A program made the position numbers and the translations under genes. A model generated the notes under the pieces. The model had not been told where the DNA came from, did not search any database, and saw only the letters and a program-made list of their open reading frames with translations. From positions 59,607,501-59,671,500 of the forward strand of contig CM027378.1 of the NCBI GenBank assembly GCA_015680905.1: a stretch of DNA of 64,000 nucleotides. The letters are read 5' to 3'. Shown piece by piece: positions 52,785 to 63,382 of the stretch. The DNA is from Coptis chinensis. Its lineage: Eukaryota; Streptophyta; Magnoliopsida; Ranunculales; Ranunculaceae. The number at the start of each line of letters is the position of its first letter. Positions within the stretch are counted from its first letter, which is position 1.

Positions 52785-54190
52785 TGGCGCCGCTGCCGGG
52801 GATTGAAGGAGTGAGAGTGATTAGTTGAGAATATAATAAGGGAGCATCATTCTCATCCCTCCATTTCTATTTTTTTTCAATGTTTTGTTATTTTATTTTA
52901 TTGTTTTTCAGTACTGATCTACTTTCTTACAAATCAGGGTGCGAGACAAACAACCTGAAGAGGAGCTGAAGACATAGCTGAAAGACGACCGACGTTCACC
53001 AATACGGTAAAGCGACATGTGGCGACCACAAGTAGTGGGCTAGGGGCGACCTTGATCATCTCGATGGCGATGGGTCCATTTTTTTGGGAGCTCAGTTAGT
53101 TTTTTATGGATAGTGGCACACCGAGCCCAGATTTTCTAATTGAGTAAGAGAAATCAGTGAACTTGTTTGTAATAGTTAGAGATAAAATGAAAAACAAAAA
53201 AAAAATTAGGAAAATTGGTTTTTTATTGATTTCTTATAATGAACATGAGTTAAACTTGGTTTAAGTTATTTACTTACCAAGGGATTAGGGTTTTAATTGT
53301 CTTGGAAAGTGCAACTGTGTGAGGCATGTTGTGGATCATAGCTCACACACTATGAATCAACTTGGTAATCAACACTCTAAGTCCATTTGACTCTAGATAA
53401 TCTAGGTTATTAATATAAAACTAGTTAATTAGATTAGTATAATATTAGTTTAGTTTTAAGTTTGGGCCCTTGAAGGCAAAGTAGTATAAATTGTCAAAAA
53501 CCCAACTTGAGGGCTTTTTAAGTGTACCTTTATTGTAACTTAAAACAGGGTAATGCTCGAAAGGTTGGGCCTGATTCTCAGATCACGTGCCAACCGACGT
53601 CACCTTCTCCTCAAACAGCGTGTAAGCACGGCTTGATAGGTAAATTCTAAACCTCCTCGAAGCCCAAGTAAGAGGATACCTTGTGTGTTCAAGCATGCTT
53701 ACGTGATTGTTCGAATTTTACTTTCCGCACTGCAATTTACATTCGCACATAAGGTTGAACCCGAGCCACATAACAACCATTGGGAAGTCATTACCCAATG
53801 TAGGTAAATTAGACGGTCCTTGGTTCTTGAAAGCCCTATACCAAAAAAATTAATTAAAATCAATCAACTAAAGCCCAAAGTAGTCACACTCTTCCAAAAA
53901 AGGACAAAAATATAGCCACGAGGATTTAAAGTAATCAGTTACCAGATTCCGGTGGACCAACTACCTTCCTCACTCCCCTCCACCAGATTCATCATGAGTA
54001 AGATTCTTGGTAGCACACCACTTGGTGAAGTGACTGCCTACTTTTCTGAGACGTGTAGTAGAGCCATCCTAGTCTCGCGCCCAGTTGTTCCCTTGAATAG
54101 GGCATAGTAAATTATAGACCAAGTAAAATTTAAAAAAAATCCAAAAAAATGAATTTCTATTGTTTGTGCATCATCATTGATTGAGCATTC
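52785..54190 (+). other. Primer site and long leader of F
   Basis: TGGCGCCGCTGCCGGGGA at 52785-52802 is the best-preserved primer site: 17 of 18 positions agree with the tRNA-Asp complement recalled from memory. The 1.4-kb leader that follows is AT-rich without a gene or gag core. Confidence 0.8.
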
Positions 54191-56475
54191 ATGTCCTATC
54201 AATATGCATCACAATCGTCATGGAATTACAATGCAAACCCAAAACCTTGTTCTTTTTACGGTAGTCTTTATCAGTGGTTATCCCATTGTCCATCATATAC
54301 TGAATTCGAGTTTACTATGGGAAATCCTTTCGATTATGAACCTCATTTTTCAAACTTCCCTAGTAACCCATACACTCAAGAGTTTTCCAGTCATGCCGAC
54401 AATTCATGAAGTTCCACCACAAATAGTCAACCACCATTCATGTATCCATATGGTTATTCAGAGTACGATTTTAACCAAAACCCATTACCATTCACGCCAC
54501 CATCCATCACAGACCAACTCTAACGGGAGATGGCCAAGTAAACAATACTAACTCAGTAAAGAGCAACTACTTTAAGTTTTCTCCAATCTGATTCAAAAGA
54601 TTACACATCTGAGACTACTATTATTCCCACCAGTCCAAAACCCATCCAACAAGACAAAGAAGGTGTTATTATAACAAAGACAATTGCTAAAGCCTATCTT
54701 GATACTTCTGACCAATTAAAAACCCATCATCTTCCACCTGACTATCGTGTGAATTCCAAATCTTATGAAGATGACTATTTGCCTGAAGTCACAGTTTCTC
54801 TCACATGCCTTAATACATCACCACCCATAAATGAGAAAACTCCGACAGAAGAAACTCAAGAGCATGTATTAGACTCTACACATTTGGAAAATGGCATTGA
54901 GAATTTTTTTGAAGATCTAGGCAGAGAGGACAAAGAAAATGAAGTGCTTGGAAAATAGGGAATACAATCTACGGTGGAAAGTGGATTTCAATTTAGTTTG
55001 GCCATTAAAGACTTATCAATGGAACAAATTTGTGACATTCTTACTATTGCAGATTGATCAGCTCCCAAATGTGCATTTTATTACCCATATATTGCTGCAT
55101 TATAGTCCCTCTTACGCTTAACGAAAAGACAACTCATAGCTTTTACTGCCTTTTTTAGGTTAAGGAATATTTCAGACCACTTATCATAAAAGCTGTATCT
55201 TAACACCAAAAAGAGCCTTAATCACGCTTATTATGAAGACCAATAGCTGCTATGGAAAAGTGTTGAAAAAGTCAAAGTCAACTAGTCAAAGTTAACTGTC
55301 AAATGACTCAAATCAGAAGACCAAAGATGGAGGCCTTTATTTCAAATTATGAAGACTTATCCCTAACCTTATCTTGGTCAAGAAGGCACCCATAAAACAA
55401 AAGCAAAAGTGAAAGGGGTGAGGTGTCTTGTTTAGAATGGATGAGGGCAAATTTGTAAATGGCAAAAGTAGGGGTATGTAAACAAAAAGCAAAGGAGAGA
55501 GAACTCATCCATTATCTTAGGATCCAAACCATTTGGTTTGTTTATTTTCTTGTCTTATTTTTCAATTTATGTTTTTAATTTCCTGTTATTTCATTTCCTT
55601 TATTTTAATCAACTTGTTATTTCATTTCCTTTATTTCAATCAACTTGTTATTGTTCTTTGTTTCAATCTTCATCTTGTTTGCTTGTTTCATTTCAATGTT
55701 TTAATCAATCTTCATTTCAATATTTTAATCAATCTTCCTTTCATGTTTTCAAGTCATTTTAATCTACAATCAAAGCTTTCAAGTTCATTAGCTTAGAACT
55801 ATTTTAAGATTCAAGAGTCTACCTTTCTTCTTCTATCTCCCTCACTCAAACTCTAAACAATTTAGGATGAACCTCAACTTCTAAACTCTTTTGAAGTATA
55901 CTTCCACTAATACTAAAGCTTCACATATATGAACCACAATCTTATGGAAATGCCAAAGCTAGATGAAGAATTCTCTGAGTTCTCGAGATCATGTGAAAAA
56001 CCACTACCCAACCATCACTATCTAAATTTAACACCTCCTGAAATCTAACCTCCATTCATCAAAAATCTACCAAATTCTGAGGACTACACCACAAAACCAA
56101 TTCAAAGAAACCTCAAATTCGTACTTAAGCCAATTGCCTTTGAGATCATTCATAATTTTCTAAACCTTCCATATAAAGAGACTTCGCCCAATATACAAAT
56201 GCAAGAGTCCATCATTTCAGTAGTTGAAAAACCTAGTATGTCCTATTCCCCATCAATTAAGCCTCATAAAGGACATCTACTACCAACCTCTCACTCTTTT
56301 GGACAATTCAAACATGACGGGTTATTGCATAAATTCCATGATGGGTTACACAAACATTTTCTTATCATTCTGCATCTTACATTACAAATACATCATTTCA
56401 TTCTGTTTGGGGGTTTATGCTTTTATATATTTTTCTATAAAGATCCCCAACTATTTAGACTATTAGTATATAGTT
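54191..56475 (+). pseudogene. gag-end and linker remnant of F, split by F2
   Basis: One frame with several stops from 54191 to 54958, then, after removal of the solo LTR 55055-55923, on to about 56475. It opens with a damaged zinc knuckle (CSFYGSLYQWLSHC, Tyr and Gln in place of the second Cys and the His). It passes an acidic region (ENFFEDLGREDKENE) and then MPKLDEEFSEFSRSCE, comparable to LDEEFDEFLRACD of C near 12870. The end aligns with C 12950-13260 (CTGTTTGGGG, CCACAACTATTT-like). The gag core, protease and RT are absent. What it encoded as a whole is unclear. Confidence 0.55.
55055..55923 (+). mobile_element. F2: solo LTR of the F family inside element F
   Basis: 869 bp, TGATCAGCTCCC ... 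AAAGCTTCA, flanked by CAGAT (55050-55054) and CATAT (55924-55928), 4 of 5 matching. CAAACC/GGTTTG hairpin 55525-55540 and a pyrimidine-rich repeat (about 55580-55735). Confidence 0.78.
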
Positions 56476-59400
56476 AACATCTTATCATCCATCATACGCA
56501 TAGTCTTAGGGAATCTGACTTAAAACGACCCCACATATAGTCTTGAACATCTTACTATAAAAGATTCATGTTATGTTTTCTCGATGCATTCCATGGGAGT
56601 GCATCATTAAGGTAACCGGACCACTCCACTTGGAGTGTGTGGTTGTAAGTGTCAGAACCTTAGTCCACGTATATCTTGCATTTTCTTTGTAAAACATTTT
56701 TTACTCATCGTTTGGGTAAGTGTGATCTTATAGAGCGAGTATACAATTTTCTTTTTATTTGTTTTACATTTCTTTTTCAAAATAGTTGTTTTTCTCCATT
56801 CTCATAATAGATGGTTCTCGATACATCAATAGTGATGTGATTTTTCCAAAAAAAGAAAATAGGCAATGGATTCCACATAGACCAACCTTTAGAAGTACGC
56901 AATCACCATTCTTCTAAGGGCGGTTTGAGGATCAGTTATGTGTTACTAAGGGTCGCATATATCACCATGCATTTTCTGTCTCAGCTTAAACCATATAGAT
57001 ACCAATTGTCCCTTGCTCACCAACATATCATCACATCAACCATCAAATACATTCAGATAAGGACAAGGTACATACAACCATCAGAACAGAGCATTGGTTC
57101 CCATCCCATTTTAACCAGAACTACCAAAATCCCCCAAAAAGACCTAGTTCCACCACCCACTAATGTCTAATTAGCTAAACCATTCCATTATGTCTTGCGC
57201 AGTAAACAACCAACACACATAACTGAAGCCACAATCTGACTGGATTGGGTTCAATAAAGAGCAGACATGAAAGTTGCCTGAGATTACCTTTTATGATTTG
57301 TTTTTAAAAGATTAGCGTCTAGAATCATGGCTTTTGAGTACGAGTATCTTTATAACATCTCTACATAGTTTTCAAAACTAGAGGATATAAAAATGAAAAT
57401 TATATGCTCCAAAGTAACCAAAATGATACCGGATCAACGTATAATTTTATCTTCTTGTCAAATCCTCGATATGGTTAGAGATACCTTTAGATTGAGAAAA
57501 AAAATTCTTAAAAATAAATAAATAAATAAATAAATAAAAAACCACACACACACATTTCATATGTGTCTGTATAGATAGTTGTTTACATACTTTACGTTTC
57601 GCACTTTTTATCGTTAGTGCAATAATAATCATGCATGCATGTTAGATCTTCTGTTTCATGCATGTTTTCAAAAATACAAAAAACCCAAACGGATTTTATA
57701 GTAGAATAAATATCCTTAGTATAATAAATCATGTATTTCTCATTCTATATCAAACAACCCACGCCCCAAACTTATTTAGGGGTGGCGTATTTTCATCACG
57801 AAGAATATAATACAGGTGTATCACCATTTTTGCTAATGTTTCTGTGGTAATCTCTTTCCTTATCTCTTCATACTTTGAGGACAAAGCATAGTTCTATTTG
57901 GGGGTGGTATAGTAATATTTTGTAAAAACTATGCATTTTCTATATATTAGATATAATAGTATATTTCTTCCTTTCTAAAAAAAACGAAAAAGACCAAAAA
58001 TGTTTTTCCATTTAGTATTAAAAAGTCTTGTTTCCTTTTTCTAGGATGAATAAAAAGTTTAGAAGTCTCATTATAGCAATAGAGTAAGGACTTGTTCTTC
58101 GTACTTAGACTAATATACGTACAATAGTTTCTACATCTTTTCATGAATGGCATGCATCAGGATTTGTTTGTATATAGCAGTGACTTTCTGAAGCCAAGAT
58201 TAGAACAATTGAGTTCTATATCCTGTGAGAATCTAGCCAAAAGCCTCATCTGAATGATTATTGAGTGATGACACAAAGGATTTCTGGATAGAAAGACCAC
58301 AAGTACACTTGCTTGATCACCACGCCATATCGTTTGAGAGAATTTAGGCACTTTTTGGATTGATATAGCCAAATAAACGTTAAAACCCCAAAATGATAGT
58401 TTTCCTCTAGTTATCCCTCTTGAGCCTTCACCTTTTTCTACAAGCCTTTTTATTTTTCACCAAAAATTCCTAACCCGTTACAACACACAATATAAAACTT
58501 ACCCAACTGACAAGTTGAGAACTGGATGGATATCAGAAAAAGAGAATAGAGGACCTTGTTAAAAAACAGAACAGTTATTTGCTTCAAAAAGAAAAGATAA
58601 GAAAGATAAGAAAAGCAATACCTATCAAAAACCAAAAACTCCAAAAATTCAAAGGAGTCAAAACAATCGAATCTCCCAAAAGTTCAAAATCAAAATGAGA
58701 CAATATCAAAAACAAACAAAAGCAAAGTTAGAACTCCTAAAATTCAAAATCATATGGAGTCACAAAGCCAAAGGGTTAAAGAATGTATCACAATTCGGAA
58801 GCAAAAGAACAAAACGAGGTTCTTCTCTGGTTACAAGTATCTTGAAGACCCAGTTCTCAATTTATCAGATTTTGTTTTCCCTTCCTTTTTCTTTCTAAAC
58901 CATCACCCTAGTCCCTTAACTCTTAATAAAAGACCTCTAGCTCGATTAGGAATAAGATGGTGTGATAGTAAGTGGCAAGCGTGATCAATCAACCCCGGTT
59001 TCTTTAGACGTCATTTGCGTATGCGAGGAATATAAGTGCCCACTGCACGCACTTGAGAGAATGAACCTTGAGTGAATCTATCAGAGTGTTGTGATTGTAG
59101 CACACCCCTGTGAGAACCCACCTTAAGGAAGCTCTCCAAAAGCCTTGGAAACAACTATGCTTTTGCATTTCATTGCTCATGTTTTGTACATTTATCTTTA
59201 TATGATTAAATTATTGTATATATTTTATTCTAAGTTCAAAGGAGCTTGTCCTTATTCACCGCTAATGAGATGGATGAACCTCTGAGAATAAATAAGGAAA
59301 CATGACCCTTTGTACTAAATAGAAAAAATTTGTGAGTACCTTCACTAGAAAACTCTCACGAAGCTTAAAGCTCGTCCACTAGGGAATTTCTAGTGGTTCA

Positions 59401-59538
59401 AGGCCTTGTTGCATATGGTCAATGCAATTGCACTCTGCGAAACGAGATTAGTTTAACTTATAAAAAATCACTCATTTGTGATCTTAGTTTTTTCTCTTAT
59501 CCTTGCTTGAGGACAAGCAAGATGCTATCTTTGGGTGG
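56476..59538 (+). other. 3' non-coding region of F
   Basis: No gene recognised. AGTCTT-type units 56502-56567; an AAAT microsatellite (about 57512-57537) with CA repeats behind it; polypurine-like motifs at 57775-57787 and 57896-57907 only about 110 bp apart, whereas A, B, C and E carry ORF II in that interval; the GATTGATATAGCC block near 58355; CTTAAT/ATTAGG hairpin near 58920; stem-loop element 59358-59440; polypurine tract CTATCTTTGGGTGG before 59539. Confidence 0.6.
59358..59440 (+). ncRNA. Stem-loop element, element F copy
   Basis: Stem 1 ACGA/TCGT; stem 2 CCACTAGG/TCTAGTGG with a G-U pair; stem 3 TTGCAT/ATGCAA; stem 4 TTGCA/TGCGA with a U-G pair. Confidence 0.5.
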
Positions 59539-61661
59539 TGATAAGCTCCCAAATGTGCATTTTATTACCCATATATTGCTACATTACAGCCTTTCTTACG
59601 CTTAACGAAAAGACAACTCATAGCTTTTACTGCCTTTTTCATGTTAATGAGTATTTCAGACCACTTATCATAAAAGTTGCGTCTTAACACCAAAAGGAGC
59701 CTTAATCACGCTTATTATGAAGACTAGAAGATGTTATGGAAAAGTGCTGAAAAAGTCAAAGTCAACAGTCAACAGTCAAAGGTCAAGGTCAAAAGTCAAA
59801 GCCTTCAAATGAGAAGACTAGAGGTGGAGGCCCTTATCTCAAAATATGTTGACTTTCTCCCTAAACCTATCTTGGTCAAGAAGGCACCAAAAAGCAAAAG
59901 TGATGTGTGAGGTGTTTTATTTGTAATGGAGAAGGGCAAATCTGTAAAAGGCAAAAATAGGGGTATATAAGCAAAAAACAAGGGAGAGAGAAACCATCCA
60001 TTGTTTTCGTATCCAAACCATTTGATTTGTTTAATTTCTTGTCTTCTTTTTCAATTCATGTTTTTACTTTATTCTTGTTTTATTTCCTTTCAATCAATCT
60101 TATTTACTTGTTTTTATTTCCTTTCAATCAATCTTTGTTACTTGTTTTATTTCCTTTCAATCAATCTTGTTTACTTGTCCTTATTTCAAGTTTTAATCAA
60201 TCTTCCTTCCATGTTTTAAAGTTATTTCAATACAAACAATCAAAGCTTTAAAGTTTTCATTAGCTTAGAACCATTTTAATCCATACAAGAGTCTACATTT
60301 CTGTAGGAACCGTTATTTCAGAATGAATATTTCTACAAACCGTGAAAACCATGTGCAGCGGAATTAATGGTTCTCACAATTTTAGATTAGAAAACATACC
60401 TGTAAATCCAGCTAAGATAACTCTGAGAATCTAATAGCTATGAAATCAGCAACCACCTCTTGATCTTCTGTTATATTCCTTTCAATAGATTGGACGTTGT
60501 GTGGGCAATGATTTACCAACCCCCTTCTTTCTCACAAAGCTAGAACCAATTTTGGATCTATCTTTTCTTGCCTCTCTTTTCAATCCAGATAAATAGTGAA
60601 TTTCGGCCAAGAAGAAAGGTTTCTATTTATAGGCTACAACAGGGACCATAAAGAGAAATTATGGTTGGGCCTCTTGACGGGCTTGGGCTTCCCATGTTCT
60701 CCCAGAACACACGGCCCAAGTCCGTCAACAAATGGCTTATTCCACTAAAGACCATTGTTGCACTACCGCCCTAATCCCAAATTACGTGTTACGTTTATGG
60801 GCTCCATATTATATGCTCGTTAATCTCCCTGTGTTTAAGATATCGAATGTCCGTTGATTAAGTCAAGTTACTGACAACTACACTAATCAACTTCTTATGT
60901 TCTTGAGTAGTACCACTCAACCTCATTGTCATGTCGGATCAAATCCACCTACAGGGTTTACATGACAATCCTTATGAGCTCCTCAAAGGGACATCATCAG
61001 CCCGACTTCTTGCGGGACACGGATTCCTTCTATAATCAACAACACACCTTACATACAATGTCATTACCCAATACATCGAGTTTGTTGATTCACAAATAAA
61101 TCTCACTCATTGATGATTTAAAGCAATGTACAATGCACATAAGTGCCCGTTATTATATCCGGATTAAGAGGACAAGTATCCATAATAACAGAGGCGTTTG
61201 TTCTCTTATATAGTCAATATAAAGAGAAACAACCTAACTTGGTCCTGTTCAATACACACAAAGTGTACTAGTGTAATCCTATAGTCAAGATAGACTAATA
61301 CCATATTATACTACAACCGTACCAATGGTTTGTCCAAATACATCTAGGTTGTGAACGATTATTTATACTTTATAAGGTACTAATGATATGATCTTATGTG
61401 TATCCACACCATATCATCTACAACATAAAGTATTAGACACATGCATATAACTAATAACATATATATTGTGCATAACATTTGCCCATATGATTTTCATTCA
61501 AAATATAAAGAATTAAAGCTATTACAAAAGTAATGCTTTTAGTATATAACCCTATCAATTTCTTCTTCACATCTCCTTCACTCAAACTCTAAACAATTTA
61601 GGATGAACCTCACTTCTAAAAACTAACTCTTTTGAAGTTACTACCACTATCTAAAACTTCA
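59539..61661 (+). repeat. 3' LTR of F, split by an unclassified solo LTR
   Basis: TGATAAGCTCCC at 59539, ending CTAAAACTTCA at 61661. TATA box GTATATAAGC near 59963 and a 36-bp pyrimidine-rich minisatellite (about 60075-60205) like that of the 5' LTR. Interrupted at 60302-61557. Confidence 0.85.
60302..61557 (-). mobile_element. Unclassified solo LTR, second copy
   Basis: TGTAGGAACCG ... ATAACCCTATCA, 1256 bp, the reverse complement of the family at 23434. Perfect TSD ATTTC at 60297-60301 and 61558-61562. TATA-like CTATTTATAGG near 60629 on the minus strand. Confidence 0.88.
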
Positions 61662-61666
61662 ATAGG

Positions 61667-61966
61667 TTTTAGAGAATGCCATATTTTGTGCTAAAGACCT
61701 CCATCTCTGGTTTTCTAAGTTGAGGGCTTTGACCGTTGACTTTGATCTTTGGCTTTGACATTTTCATAGAAGCTTCTGGTCTTCATAATAAGCGTGATTA
61801 AGGCTCATTTTGGTGCTAAGATGCAGTTTTCATGATAAGTGGTCTGAAATTCTCTCTGTAACCTGAAAAAGGCAATAAAAGTTATGAGTTGTCTTTTCAT
61901 TAAACATAAGAAGGGCTGTAATGCAGTAATATAAGGGTAATAAAATGCACATTTGGGAGCTGATCA
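61667..61966 (-). repeat. 5' LTR of H, first part
   Basis: On the minus strand it starts TGATCAGCTCCCAAATGTG and matches F LTRs for the first 300 bp; continues at 32849. Confidence 0.75.
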
Positions 61967-62619
61967 CAACCTTGACCTCCACTAGGGCATCTGTAGCATC
62001 GAACCCCCAGTGATGCATGATCCCAGTAACCAGCACTAGTATAGGGGCGGTGGACTTCTTGGGTTAGTTTGCAGAGTTGCTCCCAAATGAAGGAGACGAT
62101 GCAAAAGCTGTTCTTCTGCTCTTGAAGAATCCATAGAATATGGAGCATCGCCTTACCGATATCAGAGGGCTTGACTGAGTCTACCAAGTTTTAGGCTGTC
62201 CATTGAGATACGGACAACTGATTCTTCTGTAGCGAACTCTGAAACGTACAGTGTGACTTGGGGTTTTTCACCCCCTCGAGAAGAGTCTCGGCCATCATCA
62301 CATCGATGGTCTTGTGGTCTGGGGACTATTCCTCCTGTGTATAGACCTTGAGAGGAATCTCCAAAACCTCACTCACCACTTCCTTAGTGAGCTCAAGCGT
62401 GCATCTATCCTTGACAACCATGTTGTGGTCATCCTCCTCTCTATGCATGTGATTATAAAACGAAAGAGTAAGAGAGGGAGAATAACTCACACCTTCCAAC
62501 AAAACTAAGGGTTCCCATCCTCTTCTTCTAATCTCAACCTTGAAGTGCACTTCAAATATATCATAATTGAATAGGTTTTGAAAATTTTGCTTCGGCATAA
62601 TTTTTAGAACTCGCACCAT
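61967..62619 (-). pseudogene. N-terminal part of ORF I of element I
   Basis: Minus-strand ATG at 62619 (MVRVLKIMPKQNF) with 97 codons open to a stop at 62326, including YSPSLTLSFYNHM and a LELTKEVVSEVLEIPL block. Further pieces follow (VDSVKPSDIGKAMLHILWIL, QKNSFCI) that match ORF I of E near 42120-42160. Interrupted by H; the C-terminal part is at 28431-28020. Env-position type ORF, function unknown. Confidence 0.65.
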
Positions 62620-62882
62620 TTAGAGTAGGGATTGATGAAATTGGGTTTTCTGATTGGAATGGGGGTTAAAAATTGAGGTGGTGGTGTGTATGGGTGAGCG
62701 GGTAGTCGCGTGCTTATGAAAGGCGGACGCGCTTACAATTAGGTGCGGTTTGGATTTAGGAATTTAGGGAAGATGGAGACGGTCGGGCGGTCACGTGCTT
62801 TATAAGGGTTTGATGGCATGTGCCTTACACGTGCCTCTTTAAGTGTTTTGAAATTTTGGCCCAAGCCCAAATGAAATCAGCT
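62620..62882 (-). promoter_or_regulatory. ORF I leader of element I
   Basis: Minus-strand TATA-like CCTTATAAAG at 62807-62798, about 180 bp upstream of the ATG, with CG-rich words (GCGCGTCCGCC, CACGCGACTACCCGC) between. Parallel to the ORF II leaders. Confidence 0.45.
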
Positions 62883-62900
62883 AATTCCGATCATATCATT

Positions 62901-63364
62901 TTTTTTTTTTGAACGGCAAGCAGGGTTTTTGAGAGGTCCCTTACCCCTATTTTATTCATAATAAAATCATAGCTCAGTTACATTCTTACATATTCTTTGC
63001 CCGTGGCATCATCATATATAATCTTTTTTACATCCTCTGAAAAAGAACTAAGATTATATTCTATATAACTAACAGTAGGTAAGGTAGATGCTAGTATATT
63101 TGCTAGTTTATTTGTTTCTCTAAATACATGCATAATTGAAAATTCTTCTAGCCGTTCTATCATGTCATGTATCTCTTTCATCATGTGATGTGCCCTCCAT
63201 GGGTATTGCGCTTTATCCTTCATGTACGCTGTTACACAAGTCGAGTCTGTTTGCGCCCTCATTCTTTGATATCCTTTTTGCAATCCAAGTCTCAGCCCTT
63301 GTTCAAGCCCTTGCAATTCAATCAAGTCTATTGAATCATAGTCTGCTTTGCCATGTGCTGCTGC
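62901..63364 (-). mobile_element. 5'-truncated LINE with long TSD
   Basis: TSD AATTCCGATCATATCA at 62883-62898 and 63365-63380, extending to 18 bp if the following TT is counted. On the minus strand the insert ends in a poly-A tract (poly-T 62899-62910 on plus). Only the last 460 bp or so of the LINE inserted, as expected of target-primed reverse transcription. It splits the leader region of element I. Confidence 0.9.
62978..63364 (-). CDS. C-terminal RNase H-like domain of LINE ORF2, partial
   Basis: The minus-strand frame has no stop from the truncated 5' edge to 62978, about 129 codons. It shows the plant LINE RNase H pattern: IELQGLEQGLRLGLQKG (catalytic Glu), TDSTCV (catalytic Asp), PWRAHHMMKEIHDMI and FSIMHVFRETNKLANILA (the HVxRxxNxxAD-type end, with N where Asp is usual). 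It has no start of its own: an upstream ATG lies in the flanking TSD. It is a fragment, not a working gene. The open frame and clean TSD indicate a young insert. Confidence 0.8.
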   Translation of the reverse strand, partial: AAAHGKADYDSIDLIELQGLEQGLRLGLQKGYQRMRAQTDSTCVTAYMKDKAQYPWRAHHMMKEIHDMIERLEEFSIMHVFRETNKLANILASTLPTVSYIEYNLSSFSEDVKKIIYDDATGKEYVRM

Positions 63365-63382
63365 AATTCCGATCATATCATT

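Larger units (their letters stand above)
32850..61661 (+). mobile_element. Element F: LTR element with gag-linker remnants, split by G, F2 and a solo LTR
   Basis: Perfect TSD ATAGG at 32845-32849 and 61662-61666. The 5' LTR is 32850-33635 plus 52703-52782; the 3' LTR is 59539-60301 plus 61563-61661. Primer site at 52785, polypurine tract before 59539. Each LTR sums to about 865 bp. The internal region (52783-59538 without F2) has a degenerate gag-end/linker frame but no protease, RT or integrase, and unlike A, B, C and E it has no ORF II between polypurine-like motifs. It lies inside an LTR of H, a relative of its own family, in opposite orientation. Confidence 0.85.
28432..61966 (-). mobile_element. 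Element H: minus-strand LTR element of the F family, heavily split
   Basis: Flanks CATCC (28427-28431) and CAACC (61967-61971) agree at 4 of 5. On the minus strand the 5' LTR runs from 61966 to 61667 and, after element F is removed, from 32849 to 32342; a decayed primer site follows at 32339-32322. The internal region is only about 575 bp (32341-31767) before a truncated forward LTR. The 3' LTR remnant is 31017-28432, itself split by a solo LTR and a MITE. Most of the internal region, with any coding part, has been deleted. Confidence 0.72.

Noticed and set aside
57512-57552. Functional microsatellite locus
   Set aside because: Simple AAAT and CA repeats in non-coding element sequence; nothing suggests function.
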